DNA of 64,000 nucleotides from Prevotella sp. (GTDB taxonomy: Bacteria > Bacteroidota > Bacteroidia > Bacteroidales > Bacteroidaceae). The notes under the pieces were generated by a model. It ran no database searches, was not told the origin of the DNA, and saw only the letters and a program-made list of their open reading frames with translations. Positions 35,482 to 44,330 of this stretch are shown here, piece after piece. The position numbers and the translations under genes were made by a program. Within the stretch, counting starts at the first letter, position 1; every line of letters begins with the position of its first letter. Where the stretch lies: NCBI GenBank assembly GCA_017459445.1, contig JAFUDJ010000019.1, positions 1-64,000 on the forward strand, read 5' to 3'.

Positions 35482-37938
35482 ATGAGAAAGATTTTCCTGT
35501 TCGCTGCACTGGCTTGTGCAGCAGGTGCGAAGGCACAGAACACGCAGGCCCTCTACGACTCAACCGAGGTGGAGCGGCTGCAAGAAGTGGTGGTCAAAGG
35601 CGTGCGCGCCCAGAAGAATGCGCCCTACGCCATCAGCAACATCAAGAAGAAGGAGCTGGGCGACTTCTCGAAGACGGGCCGCGAGCTGCCCTTCCTCTTC
35701 TCGCAGACGCCCGGCGTCATGGCATGGAGCGAGAACGGACTGGGCACGGGTACCACCTATATGCGCATCCGTGGTGCCGGCGACTCGCGCATCAATGTCA
35801 CGCTCGACGGCGTGCCCCTCAACTCGCCGGAGGACCAGTGCGTCTTCTGGGCTAACATGAACTCGTACGGCTCGCTGCTCGGAAGCGTGCAGATACAGCG
35901 CGGCGTCGGCACGTCGACCAATGGCGACGGCGCCTTCGGCGGCACGGTGGCCCTCTCCTCGGCCACGCCTTTGCAAACACCCAGCCTGGAACTGAGCGGC
36001 TCCTACGGCTCCTACAACACGTTCAACTTCGGCGGCAACTTCTCGACGGGCCTGCTGTGGAAGCACTGGATACTGGACGGAGCCTACCACGAGACCCATA
36101 CCGACGGTTTCATCCACGGCACCAGCGGCCGCTCCGGTTCCTATTACGGCGGCCTCAGTTGGGTGTCTGACGACATTGTCGTCAGATACAAGAACATCGG
36201 CAACTTCGAGCGCACCGGCCAGGCCTGGAACGGCGTCACGGCAGGCGACAACAACAACTCGCTCATGGACGGCATGTACCTCGGCGACACCGGCATCAAG
36301 ACCTACAAGGACATGTACGATGCCGGACTGGGCAAGTTCAATTCGCTGTATGAGCGCTTCATCACCGACGAATACGGCTACATGACGCCCGGCGGCCCCT
36401 ATCCCACGGAGCGCTATCGCATGGCCGACGGCTCCTTCTGGGACAAGACGACCGACAACTTCTGGCAGAACCACAACATCCTCTCCATGGCGTGGAACAT
36501 CAACGACCGCTGGTCGACGTCGGCCTCGCTGCACTATACCTACGGCTACGGCTACTACGAGGAGTTCCGCTACAACAAGAAACTGGTGGATTACGGCCTG
36601 CAGAACATCACCTACACGGATGGCAGCGACGACGAGGTGACCGTCGGGCGCAGCGACTTCGTGCGCAAGAAGGGGCTGACGCAGCACACCTACGGCCTCG
36701 TGTGGAACGCAGAGTATAAGAGCGACCGCTGGAACATCGTCGGCGGACTGTCGCTGCAGAACTTCGACAGCAACCACTTCGGCTACCTCACCTACGCCGG
36801 CAATGACATGGTACGGCAGACTTATCTCCCCAACGGCGACCGCAGATACTATGACAGCGACGCCCACAAACTGGACGGCAACGTGTTCGTCAAGGCCGCC
36901 TATCACATCAACGACCAGTGGGACGTCTTTGCCGACATGCAGTACCGCCACGTAGGCTACAAGACCGACGGCTACAACGACAAATACTACGTCGACGACG
37001 ACAATGTGCCGCACAAGCACATCCTCGACATCAACAAGAAGTACGACTTCTTCAACCCCAAGGCAGGCTTCTCGTGGCAGTCGAACGGCCATCGCGTCTA
37101 CGGCTCCGTGGCCATGAGCCACCGCGAGCCGGAGCGTAACAACTTCACCGACAACGGCACCTATCCCGCCCCCAAGGCCGAGCAGCTGATGGACTACGAA
37201 CTGGGCTATACCTTCAACAGCGACATCTTCCGCGCAGGCGCCAACCTGTACTATATGGACTACAAGGACCAGTTCGTGCAGACGGGAGCCCTGAGCGACA
37301 TCGGCGAGAACCTGACCACCAACATCAAGAATTCCTACCGCATGGGTATTGAACTGCAGGCAGGCGTCGACGCTACGCCCTGGCTCTCCGTCGATGCCAA
37401 TGCCGCTATCAGCAAGAACCATATCAAGAACTTCGACGAGGTGGTGGAGGACTGGCGCGACAAGTATGCCGGCGACGCCGATGCCAACGCCGACGCCATG
37501 GCCAAGTGGCACGTCGACGGCAACGGCGACCAGCTGCGTACCATCCACCACGGCAACTCCACGCTGGCCTTCTCGCCCTCGGTGCTGCTCAACGGCTTCG
37601 TCAACTTCCACTGGCGCGGCCTGCAGGCCGTCTGGCATACAGGCTTCGTGAGCCGTCAGTATCTGGACAACACGGAGTGTAAGGACCGCTCGCTGCCCGG
37701 CTATAGCGTGACGAACGTCAACCTGAGCTACAGCCTGAAGCCTAAGAAGGTGCTCAAGGAAGCCGTCATCGGACTGCACCTGAACAACCTGTTCAACAAG
37801 CGCTATGCTGCCAGCGGCTGGGTCTATTCGGCCCTTGACGAGAAGGACGGCTACACCCCCGACCACCGCTACTACCAAATCGGCTTCATACCCATGGCCG
37901 GATTCACCATGATGGGCAACCTGACGCTACGGTTCTAA
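35482..37938 (+). CDS. TonB-dependent outer-membrane receptor for thiamine (Omr1-type)
   Basis: 818 residues. Signal peptide MRKIFLFAALACAAGAKAQ, a TonB-box-like stretch and plug (VERLQEVVVKGVRAQKNAPY, LPFLFSQTPGVMAWSENGLG, YMRIRGAGDSRINVTLDGVP), and a 22-strand type barrel that ends in the aromatic motif MMGNLTLRF. It sits directly behind a TPP riboswitch and 6 bases before pnuT. That is the omr1-pnuT arrangement known from Bacteroidetes, in which the receptor brings thiamine across the outer membrane. A downstream thiamine pyrophosphokinase gene (tnr3), often third in that operon, is not present here; a terminator follows pnuT. Confidence 0.9.
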   Translation: MRKIFLFAALACAAGAKAQNTQALYDSTEVERLQEVVVKGVRAQKNAPYAISNIKKKELGDFSKTGRELPFLFSQTPGVMAWSENGLGTGTTYMRIRGAGDSRINVTLDGVPLNSPEDQCVFWANMNSYGSLLGSVQIQRGVGTSTNGDGAFGGTVALSSATPLQTPSLELSGSYGSYNTFNFGGNFSTGLLWKHWILDGAYHETHTDGFIHGTSGRSGSYYGGLSWVSDDIVVRYKNIGNFERTGQAWNGVTAGDNNNSLMDGMYLGDTGIKTYKDMYDAGLGKFNSLYERFITDEYGYMTPGGPYPTERYRMADGSFWDKTTDNFWQNHNILSMAWNINDRWSTSASLHYTYGYGYYEEFRYNKKLVDYGLQNITYTDGSDDEVTVGRSDFVRKKGLTQHTYGLVWNAEYKSDRWNIVGGLSLQNFDSNHFGYLTYAGNDMVRQTYLPNGDRRYYDSDAHKLDGNVFVKAAYHINDQWDVFADMQYRHVGYKTDGYNDKYYVDDDNVPHKHILDINKKYDFFNPKAGFSWQSNGHRVYGSVAMSHREPERNNFTDNGTYPAPKAEQLMDYELGYTFNSDIFRAGANLYYMDYKDQFVQTGALSDIGENLTTNIKNSYRMGIELQAGVDATPWLSVDANAAISKNHIKNFDEVVEDWRDKYAGDADANADAMAKWHVDGNGDQLRTIHHGNSTLAFSPSVLLNGFVNFHWRGLQAVWHTGFVSRQYLDNTECKDRSLPGYSVTNVNLSYSLKPKKVLKEAVIGLHLNNLFNKRYAASGWVYSALDEKDGYTPDHRYYQIGFIPMAGFTMMGNLTLRF

Positions 37939-37944
37939 GTAAAG

Positions 37945-38544
37945 ATGGTATCACTGTTCACTCTTCCCTCTTCGTTTCTCGCTGCCCACTGGCTGGACAT
38001 CGTGACGACAGTGTTGGGGCTGGCGTACATCATCCTGGAGTATAAGGCCAGCATCTGGATGTGGCTGGCCGGTTTCCTGATGCAGGCGCTGGGCATCGTG
38101 CTGTACTATGAGAAGGGGCTCTATGCCGACTGCGGCATGGAGTTCTACTATCTGGCCATGACCGTCTATGGCTGGTGGCGCTGGATTAAGCCAAAAGCTG
38201 ACAGCCGGAAGCCAATGGCCATCCGCCACTTCCCCCGCCGCCTCGTCCTGCCGTGGCTGGCCCTGACGGTCAGCATCTGGGGCGTCATCTACTGGCTGCT
38301 GGTGACGTTCACCAACTCCACCGTTCCCGCCGCCGATGCCTTCACCACGGCGCTGAGCATCGTGGGCATCTGGGCCCTGGCGCACAAGTATCTGGAGCAG
38401 TGGTTCGTCTGGATAGCCGTCGATGTCGTCACCTGCGTGCTCTATTTTTACAAGGACATTCCCTTCAAGGCATCGCTCTACGCCCTCTACGTCGTCATAG
38501 CCGTGGCAGGCTTTTTCAAGTGGAGGCGCCTCATGCGCGCGTAG
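37945..38544 (+). CDS. pnuT: PnuC-family thiamine transporter PnuT
   Basis: 199 residues, the usual length for the family, with about seven hydrophobic segments: WLDIVTTVLGLAYIILEYK, WLAGFLMQALGIVLYY, FYYLAMTVYGWWRWIK (the Y-G-W-W-x-W motif of PnuC proteins), LVLPWLALTVSIWGVIYWLL and ALYVVIAVAGFFKW. PnuC proteins are inner-membrane facilitators for vitamin precursors. The TPP riboswitch upstream and the Omr1-type receptor 6 bases before the start indicate thiamine rather than nicotinamide riboside. Uptake would be completed by phosphorylation in the cytosol. Confidence 0.92.
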   Translation: MVSLFTLPSSFLAAHWLDIVTTVLGLAYIILEYKASIWMWLAGFLMQALGIVLYYEKGLYADCGMEFYYLAMTVYGWWRWIKPKADSRKPMAIRHFPRRLVLPWLALTVSIWGVIYWLLVTFTNSTVPAADAFTTALSIVGIWALAHKYLEQWFVWIAVDVVTCVLYFYKDIPFKASLYALYVVIAVAGFFKWRRLMRA

Positions 38545-38570
38545 CCTTGCAGTAGGGAAAGCCCCGTTTT

Positions 38571-38619
38571 TGAGTGCCGTCAATGTCGGATAAATCCGGC
38601 ATTGATGGCACTTCTTTTT
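38571..38619 (+). terminator. Intrinsic terminator after pnuT
   Basis: GTGCCGTCAATG...CATTGATGGCAC (arms 38574-38611, one G-T pair) followed by TTCTTTTT. Confidence 0.88.
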
Positions 38620-38622
38620 GCG

Positions 38623-38754
38623 TTTCTCCGCTAAACCAACCGAATTTCTCCGCTAAACGATGTAATTTTCTCCGGTAAAAGTGCATCGTTTACCGGAGAA
38701 ATGAAGTCGGTTTAGCGGAGAAACTGACTACGTTTAGCGGAGAAACACGAAACG
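38623..38754. repeat. Array of six 22-bp units, mirror-arranged
   Basis: Units start every 22 bases at 38623, 38645, 38667, 38689, 38711 and 38733. The first three read TTTCTCCGSTAAA and the last three TTTAsCGGAGAAA, so units 1/6, 2/5 and 3/4 are reverse complements. Each 13-14-base core is followed by a unique 8-9-base spacer. Together they could form a long imperfect hairpin. The remainder of the 38545-38920 gap holds only the pnuT terminator and the next promoter. Confidence 0.9.
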
Positions 38755-38812
38755 GAGTGACATAAAGGCAGGAGGGAAAGCACGGAAAAGAAAAAAATAG
38801 TTGGCGGAAAAG

Positions 38813-38843
38813 TTGCAAGTGTGAAAGTTTATTCGTACATTTG
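38813..38843 (+). promoter_or_regulatory. Promoter for the OmpA-family gene
   Basis: TTG at 38813 and TACATTTG at 38836-38843, 20-base spacer, 77 bases before the ATG. Confidence 0.75.
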
Positions 38844-38856
38844 CAAGCGGAAAAGT

Positions 38857-38872
38857 TGCCGACTAGTCGGCA
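38857..38872. repeat. Perfect 16-bp palindrome in the ompA leader
   Basis: TGCCGACTAGTCGGCA lies 14 bases after the -7 element, in the expected 5' leader. It could be an operator or an mRNA-stabilising stem. Confidence 0.6.
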
Positions 38873-38920
38873 GGATTGCTTAAAAGAGGAACTTATACAC
38901 CAACCTAAAAATTGTTTTAT

Positions 38921-40228
38921 ATGATGAAAAAATTATTATTGTGTTTGTTCGCGCTTTCAACTATTTGTGTGTACGCTCAGGACACAGAAGGACAGAACAA
39001 CAAGTGGTACGTCGGTATTGGCGGCGGCATGCACTACAACGACATGCACTTCACCAAGCTCGACAAGGACATCTTTGCCAACGACAACGGCGGCCTGTGG
39101 AGCGGCATGGTCTCTGTGTTTGTTGAGCGCAACTTCGGGCGCAACGGCAACTTCGGCCTGCGTCCCGAGGTGGCTTTCCTCACCCGTGGCGGAAAGATAG
39201 AGGGTATCTACGGCACGAACAAGGGTGACTACGAGAACTACTACCGCAACAACGGCATCGACGACATCAGCTACTGCCTCAAGGCACGCTATCTGGACAT
39301 CCGCATACCGGTGTTCTACCAGTTCGGCAAGTATTCCAGCCGCCTGCGCCCCTACATCTATGTGGCACCGGTGCTGGGAATTCCCGTCGGCGGTAAAATC
39401 AGGGCTGAGGAAATGTACCAGTCGGGCGCCTACAGGGGTGAGGAAATCGACGTGAAGAAGTCGAACATCGCCACCACGTACTTCGCTGGAGCCATCGGTG
39501 CCGGACTGAAGTGGTTCCTCAACGTGGAGGGACGCCGCATCTACCTCGGACTCGATGCCAGCTACGAGCTGGGATTCACCGACACCTACGGCAAGAAGGA
39601 GCGCGACGGCGAGGCCATCGTGCAGCACGAAACCTTCTTCCGCACGTACGACATCCAGGGCAAGCGCAAGTTCCAGGGATTCGAGGTCAAGGCAACGCTG
39701 GGCATTCCCCTTGGCAAGCGCCACGTGGCCGCTGCCCCCGCACCGCAGCAGGTGGTGGAGACCGACTACCGCCCCATGCCCGTGACACAGGCCATTGCCG
39801 AGAAGCCGGCATCGAAGCCGCAGGAGAAGCCCTGCTACTCGCTGGATGAAATCAACGACATGCTGCACCGTGGCGAGAGCGTCTACGGAAAGGTGTTCTG
39901 CGCCATCGACGCCATCCAGTTCGACTTCGGAAAGAGCACCCTCACCAGCAGCTCGTACACCTACCTGAACCAGCTGGCCAAGCTGCTGAAGGAGACGAAC
40001 ATGCGCGTGGAGGTGAAGGGACACACCGACAACGTGGGCACCGAGGACTTCAACGTGAAGCTGTCGCGCGACCGCGCCGAGGAGGTGGTGAAGTACCTCA
40101 CCCGTCAGGGCGTCAGCGAGTCTAACCTGTCGTACAGCTACTACGGCATGTCGCGCCCCCTGGCCAGCAACGACACCGAGGACGGACGCAAGATGAACCG
40201 CCGCGTGGAATTCGAGATTTTAAAATAA
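38921..40228 (+). CDS. OmpA-family outer-membrane protein
   Basis: About 435 residues from ATG at 38921 (a TTG three codons earlier is unlikely). Signal peptide MMKKLLLCLFALSTICVYAQ; an eight-strand porin-like barrel at about 25-255 (WYVGIGGGMHYNDMHFT, FQGFEVKATLGIPLGKRHV); a Pro/Ala-rich linker; and a C-terminal OmpA peptidoglycan-binding domain at about 325-435 with FDFGKSTLTSSSYTYL, VEVKGHTDNVGTEDFN, LSRDRAEEVVKYL and NRRVEFEIL. The Asp/Arg of the HTDNVG and LSRDRA motifs that bind diaminopimelate are present. It anchors the outer membrane to peptidoglycan. Confidence 0.93.
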   Translation: MMKKLLLCLFALSTICVYAQDTEGQNNKWYVGIGGGMHYNDMHFTKLDKDIFANDNGGLWSGMVSVFVERNFGRNGNFGLRPEVAFLTRGGKIEGIYGTNKGDYENYYRNNGIDDISYCLKARYLDIRIPVFYQFGKYSSRLRPYIYVAPVLGIPVGGKIRAEEMYQSGAYRGEEIDVKKSNIATTYFAGAIGAGLKWFLNVEGRRIYLGLDASYELGFTDTYGKKERDGEAIVQHETFFRTYDIQGKRKFQGFEVKATLGIPLGKRHVAAAPAPQQVVETDYRPMPVTQAIAEKPASKPQEKPCYSLDEINDMLHRGESVYGKVFCAIDAIQFDFGKSTLTSSSYTYLNQLAKLLKETNMRVEVKGHTDNVGTEDFNVKLSRDRAEEVVKYLTRQGVSESNLSYSYYGMSRPLASNDTEDGRKMNRRVEFEILK

Positions 40229-40263
40229 GCAAACTGAGTCATCAACTAAATATTTAGCAGCAA

Positions 40264-41952
40264 ATGAAACTGAGAAAGATATACAGCCATCTGTGGATGG
40301 TGGCCATCATGGCAGTGGCAAGCCTGTTGACGACGGCTTGTGTCAAGGACGGCGAGAAGAGCATCGTGCTTGAAGGCGGCGAGACCGCCCAGATGATTGT
40401 CAGCAACTGGCGCGTGGAGCGCGTGGAGCTGTACAACGTCCCCAGCGAGACTTACCATTCCGACATGCCCGACGACGTACTGTGGGGCGGCGTGCTGACA
40501 CTGGACGAGAACCACGTCGGCATCTTTGCGCCGCGCGCCGGACAGGAGGACAATGCACGCGAGTTTGAATGGGACATCGATGGCAACGAGCTGTCGATAG
40601 GCGGCACCGAATACGACATGATATCGCTCGGCCGCAGAATCATGGCGCTGGAGGTGCCCGTCGTCGTTGACGGCGTGGTGTTCACCAAGCGCTACGTGCT
40701 GCGCAATCTGGGACGCGGCAGCTACACGCCCGGTGGCGGCGGCAATGACGACCCCGGCATTGGCGACCCGGACGACGACGACCCCAACATCGACAACGAC
40801 GCTACGCAGACCGTCAGCTCCGACGAGGGACGTACCTTCACGCGTAACGGCTATACCGTCATCGTGCCAAGGGGCGCCGTTCCTACGGGAACCAACGGAC
40901 AGACCGGTAACGTGGCCTTCTCCATCCAGCAGATTGGCACCGACGAGCTGCCCGCAGGGCTGCCCTCGGGAACGACACTGCTGCCCCGTGGCGCCGTGAA
41001 GATTGAGCCCATGAACTTCGTCTTCAACTCGCCTATCACCATCAATATCCCGCTCGACGGCAACGACCCCGACGACGTCGCTGTTTACTGGTACAACCCG
41101 TCGACAGGACAGTGGGAGCTTGTGCCATTCTCCAGCATCAACGGCAACGGCACGGCATCCATCTCCGTCATCGAGCTGGGCTACTTCATCGTGGTGAAGA
41201 AGCCGACCGGAAACACTGCCTACAACTACGGAGGCGTACACATTGCCCGCCAGTACATAGAAAACGGATACTACTACTATCTGACACTGGTGCCCGTCAG
41301 CGGCAGCAACTCGTCGAAGAGCATTGCCTTCACCTCCAACGGACAGGACCTCTACATGGCCGGCGTGCCCATGGGAACCTATAGCGTGACGGTAACCCGC
41401 GAACAGCGCAGCGACCTCACATCGGCTGCGACCGCCACCCAGACGGCTGTCGTCGGCAACGTCGAAGTGAAGACACGCCTTGTCAAGGGCTCCGGAGGCT
41501 ACTCCACCTATACGGGATGGACGGAAATCGTGCTCAGCAACCTCAACTGGACGGATTCGCGTAACCAGACTTGGGGCGAAGCCACGGTGACTTACGGAAC
41601 GGGTAAGTTCCAGGCTACGCTGACATGGTACAATGCAAGTGGAAATACCGTCGACTACGACCTGCACCTCGAGAATTCCAATGGCGGCCATGTCTATTGG
41701 AGCAACATGACATGGGGTGCTTTCAAACTGGACCGCGACTGTATTGACCAGTTGGGTAACGTCGTGGAAAACATCTTTAGCGTCAGCGATGACTTCGCCC
41801 GAGGTACGTACCGCATCTATGTCCGCCATTTCGGTGGTGCTACGGGCATCCGCTACAACTGCCGTATCATTGTCAACGGCGTCGTGGTGAAGTCGGTTAC
41901 CGACATCTGTAACAGCGGCGACCAGAACATCTACACGTTCACCGTTGAATAG
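40264..41952 (+). CDS. Large lipoprotein with ZU5-like domain
   Basis: 562 residues. Lipobox LLTTAC (Cys about 21). The N-terminal 130 residues look like a small calycin-type domain (MIVSNWRVERVELYNVP), then an Asp-rich linker (PGIGDPDDDDPNIDND). Residues about 180-320 resemble a ZU5/anti-codon-like beta domain (YTVIVPRGAVPTGT, GAVKIEPMNFVFNSPITINI, DVAVYWYNPSTGQWELV). The C-terminal part (TVDYDLHLENSNGGHVYW) resembles the DUF2135/YfaP type. It starts 35 bases after the OmpA-family gene and shares its terminator, so the two probably act together at the outer membrane. I cannot give a precise function. Confidence 0.7.
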   Translation: MKLRKIYSHLWMVAIMAVASLLTTACVKDGEKSIVLEGGETAQMIVSNWRVERVELYNVPSETYHSDMPDDVLWGGVLTLDENHVGIFAPRAGQEDNAREFEWDIDGNELSIGGTEYDMISLGRRIMALEVPVVVDGVVFTKRYVLRNLGRGSYTPGGGGNDDPGIGDPDDDDPNIDNDATQTVSSDEGRTFTRNGYTVIVPRGAVPTGTNGQTGNVAFSIQQIGTDELPAGLPSGTTLLPRGAVKIEPMNFVFNSPITINIPLDGNDPDDVAVYWYNPSTGQWELVPFSSINGNGTASISVIELGYFIVVKKPTGNTAYNYGGVHIARQYIENGYYYYLTLVPVSGSNSSKSIAFTSNGQDLYMAGVPMGTYSVTVTREQRSDLTSAATATQTAVVGNVEVKTRLVKGSGGYSTYTGWTEIVLSNLNWTDSRNQTWGEATVTYGTGKFQATLTWYNASGNTVDYDLHLENSNGGHVYWSNMTWGAFKLDRDCIDQLGNVVENIFSVSDDFARGTYRIYVRHFGGATGIRYNCRIIVNGVVVKSVTDICNSGDQNIYTFTVE

Positions 41953-41991
41953 TCAGCAGCGAATAAGCTCAATCAGTAGCGAATAAGCTCA

Positions 41992-42041
41992 TAAAAAAAT
42001 ACGCTACGCATATCCTTCCGGAGTGCGTAGCGCATTTTTTT
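41992..42041. terminator. Bidirectional intrinsic terminator
   Basis: A7 - GCTACGCA - loop - TGCGTAGC - GCATTTTTTT: it serves both the lipoprotein gene (plus) and lpxA (minus). Confidence 0.92.
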
Positions 42042-42064
42042 GAAGTGATTTCCCGCCTCTTGCC

Positions 42065-42844
42065 TTAGAGCTTCGTGATGATGCCGGTCTTGGTAGAGCG
42101 CAGGAACTCGATGATGTGGCGGATGAACGGACCGTCGGGCACCTGCTCCTCAATCTGGTTCACGGTGTCGAAGAGCGACGTATGACCGTGGAACACCAGG
42201 CGGTAGGCGTTGGCGATGTGCTTCAGCATCTTCTCGTCGACGCCGTGCAGACGGGCCACCTGCATATTGACGCCGCCGTATTCGCCGTGCTTGGTGCAGA
42301 TAATGTAGGGCGGCACGTCCTTCGAGAATGTCGTTCCGGCCTGTATCATGGCGCCTTTGCCGACGCGCGTCTTGGCATTCTCGATGACCGAGCTGGAGAA
42401 GATGACGCCGTCCTCGATTTCGCAGTCGCCGGCAATCTTCGTGCCGTAGCCGAAGACGCAGCGGTCGCCCACCTTGGTGTCGTGCGAGATATGGGCGCCC
42501 TCCATCAGCACATTGTCGTTGCCGATGACGGTCTGGCAGCCCCGGTGTGTGGCGCGGTTGACGACGACGTTCTCGCGGAAGATGTTGTTGTCGCCGATGA
42601 TGCACTCCGACTTCTCGCCCCGGAACTCAAAGTCCTGAGGCAAGGCGGCGATGACCGTGCCCTGATGCACCTTGTTGCCCGAGCCCATGCGCGTGCCGTT
42701 GCAGATGCTGACGAAGGGGAACAGGATGCAGTTGTCGCCGATGACCACGTCGTCCTCGATATAGACGAAGGGGAATATCTTACAGTTGTTGCCGATTTTC
42801 GCCTTGGGCGATATCTCAGCCTTTGGACTTATTTCGCTTGCCAT
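42065..42844 (-). CDS. lpxA: UDP-N-acetylglucosamine O-acyltransferase LpxA
   Basis: 259 residues from the ATG at 42844; an ATG three codons upstream lies in heptamer repeats. Left-handed beta-helix hexapeptides run from residue 3 to about 185 (ISPKAKIGNNCKIFPFVYIE, IGDNCILFPFVSI), with FRENVVVNRATHRG and LMEGAHISHDTKVGD carrying the catalytic His. A C-terminal helical domain (VDEKMLKHIANAYRLVF, IIEFLRSTKTGI) completes the LpxA fold. It transfers the first acyl chain in lipid A synthesis in the cytosol. It is the last gene of an RND efflux operon, an uncommon place for lpxA, and may be a second copy besides a housekeeping one elsewhere. Confidence 0.88.
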   Translation of the reverse strand: MASEISPKAEISPKAKIGNNCKIFPFVYIEDDVVIGDNCILFPFVSICNGTRMGSGNKVHQGTVIAALPQDFEFRGEKSECIIGDNNIFRENVVVNRATHRGCQTVIGNDNVLMEGAHISHDTKVGDRCVFGYGTKIAGDCEIEDGVIFSSSVIENAKTRVGKGAMIQAGTTFSKDVPPYIICTKHGEYGGVNMQVARLHGVDEKMLKHIANAYRLVFHGHTSLFDTVNQIEEQVPDGPFIRHIIEFLRSTKTGIITKL

Positions 42845-42883
42845 AATTATCAATTATCAATTGTCAATTGTCAATTATTCATT
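42845..42883. repeat. TCAATTR heptamer repeats between tolC-like gene and lpxA
   Basis: ATTATCAATTATCAATTG and further TCAATTG/TCAATTA units fill the 37-base intercistronic space. Confidence 0.85.
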
Positions 42884-44273
42884 ATTTTCCGCCTCCGCCG
42901 AGGGCCGTATAGAGGCTGACCACGGCCTGCATCTTGTAGAAGTCGTCGGTCACCTTGTTAATCTGGGCCGAGAGCAGCTGCGTCTGTGCCGTCAGCACTT
43001 CGAGGTAGCTGCTGCCGCTCGACGTGTAGAGCTGGCGGGTGTCGTCCACGTTTTTCTGGAGCACCTGGATGCGCTGCGCCTCTATCTTGGCGTTGGCGTC
43101 GTAGCTGTTGTAGTTGACAAGGGCGTTGCTGACCTCGTTGCCTGCCGAGAGGATGGCGTTCTGCCACGTGTTGAAGGCCTGCTCGTACTGCAGCTTCGTC
43201 ACCTTCAGGTTGGCAATCAGGGCGCCACGGGCAAAGATAGGCTGCGTCAGCGAGCCGAACAGCGTGGTGAGCCACTTGCCGGGATTGAAAGTTCCGTTGC
43301 TGTTGGTGAAGGCCGCTGAGGCGCCCACGGTGATGTTGGGGTAGAACTGTGAGCGGGCGGTCTGCACGTCGTGGAAGCAGGCGGCCAGCGACATCTCGGC
43401 GTTATGCACGTCGGGACGGTTCTTCAGCAGCGCCACGCCGACGCCCGTCGAGAACTCTGCAGGCAGCGACTGCTGGGCCAGCGTGGAGCGGGGAATCTGC
43501 TGCCCCTGCTGTCCGATGAGCAGTGACAGGGCGTTCTCCGTGGCACGTATCTGGCGGCGCATGTCGTTAGCCTGCGTCTGTGTGGACAGATAGGCGGCTT
43601 CGGCACTCTGCACGCTGGTGGAGCGCATGCGGCCCAAGTTATACTGTAGCTGCATGATGTCCCACGTCTCCTTGGCCATCTGCGACATCTCGGTGACGAT
43701 GCGCAGCTGTTCGTCGAGCATCAGCAGCGTGTAGTAGGCGTTGGCGATACCGCTGACGACCTGTGCGCGGACGGCCATCTGGTAGTCCTTCATGCCGAGC
43801 AGCTTCATCTGTGTGCTGCGCTTCTGCGACAGGATGTTGCCGAAGAGGTCCAGCGTCCACGACGCACTGACGGGGATGGAGTAGCTCTTCGTGGTCACCG
43901 ACGGGTCGGTATACAGCGTGGCGATGGTACCCATCGGCGTGGTGCCGCCAAGGGAGACGGCGGGCAGGAAGGCCAGCTTGGCAGCCTTCAGCATGGTTCC
44001 GTACATCTGAACGGTCAGCGCGGCGTTCTGCAGGTTGGCGTTCTTCTGAAGTCCCTGCTCGATAAGCGCCTGCAGCTGCGGGTCGGTGAAGACTTCGCGC
44101 CACGGCAGGTTGCCGAACGATGCCGTGTCCTGCACGGCCAGCGTGTCGCGGTCGGACAGAACGTCGCGGATAAGTCCCGTGGTCTCCACGTTGTCAGGCC
44201 GCTCGTACTTATTATATACGCCGCAGCTGCTGACAAGCAGCGTCACGGCAGCAAAAATCATAATCTTCTTCAT
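42882..44273 (-). CDS. TolC-family outer-membrane efflux lipoprotein (NodT/OprM type)
   Basis: 463 residues from the ATG at 44273; the open frame extends 12 codons further but only the inner ATG gives a lipoprotein signal (MKKIMIFAAVTLLVSSC, Cys 17). Two TolC repeats are seen, each with long helices (LIEQGLQKNANLQNAALTVQ, FGSLTQPIFARGALIANLKV) and AVSLGGT/NITVGASAAF barrel strands. It forms the outer-membrane duct of the RND pump encoded just upstream (acrB- and acrA-like genes). Confidence 0.93.
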   Translation of the reverse strand: MKKIMIFAAVTLLVSSCGVYNKYERPDNVETTGLIRDVLSDRDTLAVQDTASFGNLPWREVFTDPQLQALIEQGLQKNANLQNAALTVQMYGTMLKAAKLAFLPAVSLGGTTPMGTIATLYTDPSVTTKSYSIPVSASWTLDLFGNILSQKRSTQMKLLGMKDYQMAVRAQVVSGIANAYYTLLMLDEQLRIVTEMSQMAKETWDIMQLQYNLGRMRSTSVQSAEAAYLSTQTQANDMRRQIRATENALSLLIGQQGQQIPRSTLAQQSLPAEFSTGVGVALLKNRPDVHNAEMSLAACFHDVQTARSQFYPNITVGASAAFTNSNGTFNPGKWLTTLFGSLTQPIFARGALIANLKVTKLQYEQAFNTWQNAILSAGNEVSNALVNYNSYDANAKIEAQRIQVLQKNVDDTRQLYTSSGSSYLEVLTAQTQLLSAQINKVTDDFYKMQAVVSLYTALGGGGK

Positions 44274-44281
44274 AAGCAAAT

Positions 44282-44330
44282 CATTTCTACTTACTCCTTT
44301 ACTCCTCAACTCCTTACTTCTCTAATTCAT
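44282..44330. repeat. TTACTCCT octamer-type repeats at the acrB/tolC junction
   Basis: CTTACTCC-TTTACTCC-TCAACTCC-TTACTTCT, four near-identical octamers, lie between the two efflux genes and run into the 3' end of the acrB-like gene. Confidence 0.7.

Noticed and set aside
35560-37878. Long open frame on the minus strand, opposite the thiamine receptor gene
   Set aside because: It mirrors a clear TonB receptor in GC-rich sequence, has low-complexity Val/Ala/Gly-rich composition, no signal or domain, and the plus-strand gene has riboswitch, start and pnuT context.
38623-38754. CRISPR array
   Set aside because: The 22-bp step contains a 13-14-bp core and 8-9-bp spacer, units are inverted halfway, and no cas genes are present.
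38957-40024. Open frame opposite the OmpA-family gene
   Set aside because: Shadow of a codon-biased gene; the OmpA domain on the plus strand is unmistakable.
40246-41829. 527-codon open frame on the minus strand, opposite the ZU5-like lipoprotein
   Set aside because: Biased composition and no domain; the plus-strand gene has a lipobox and follows the OmpA-family gene.
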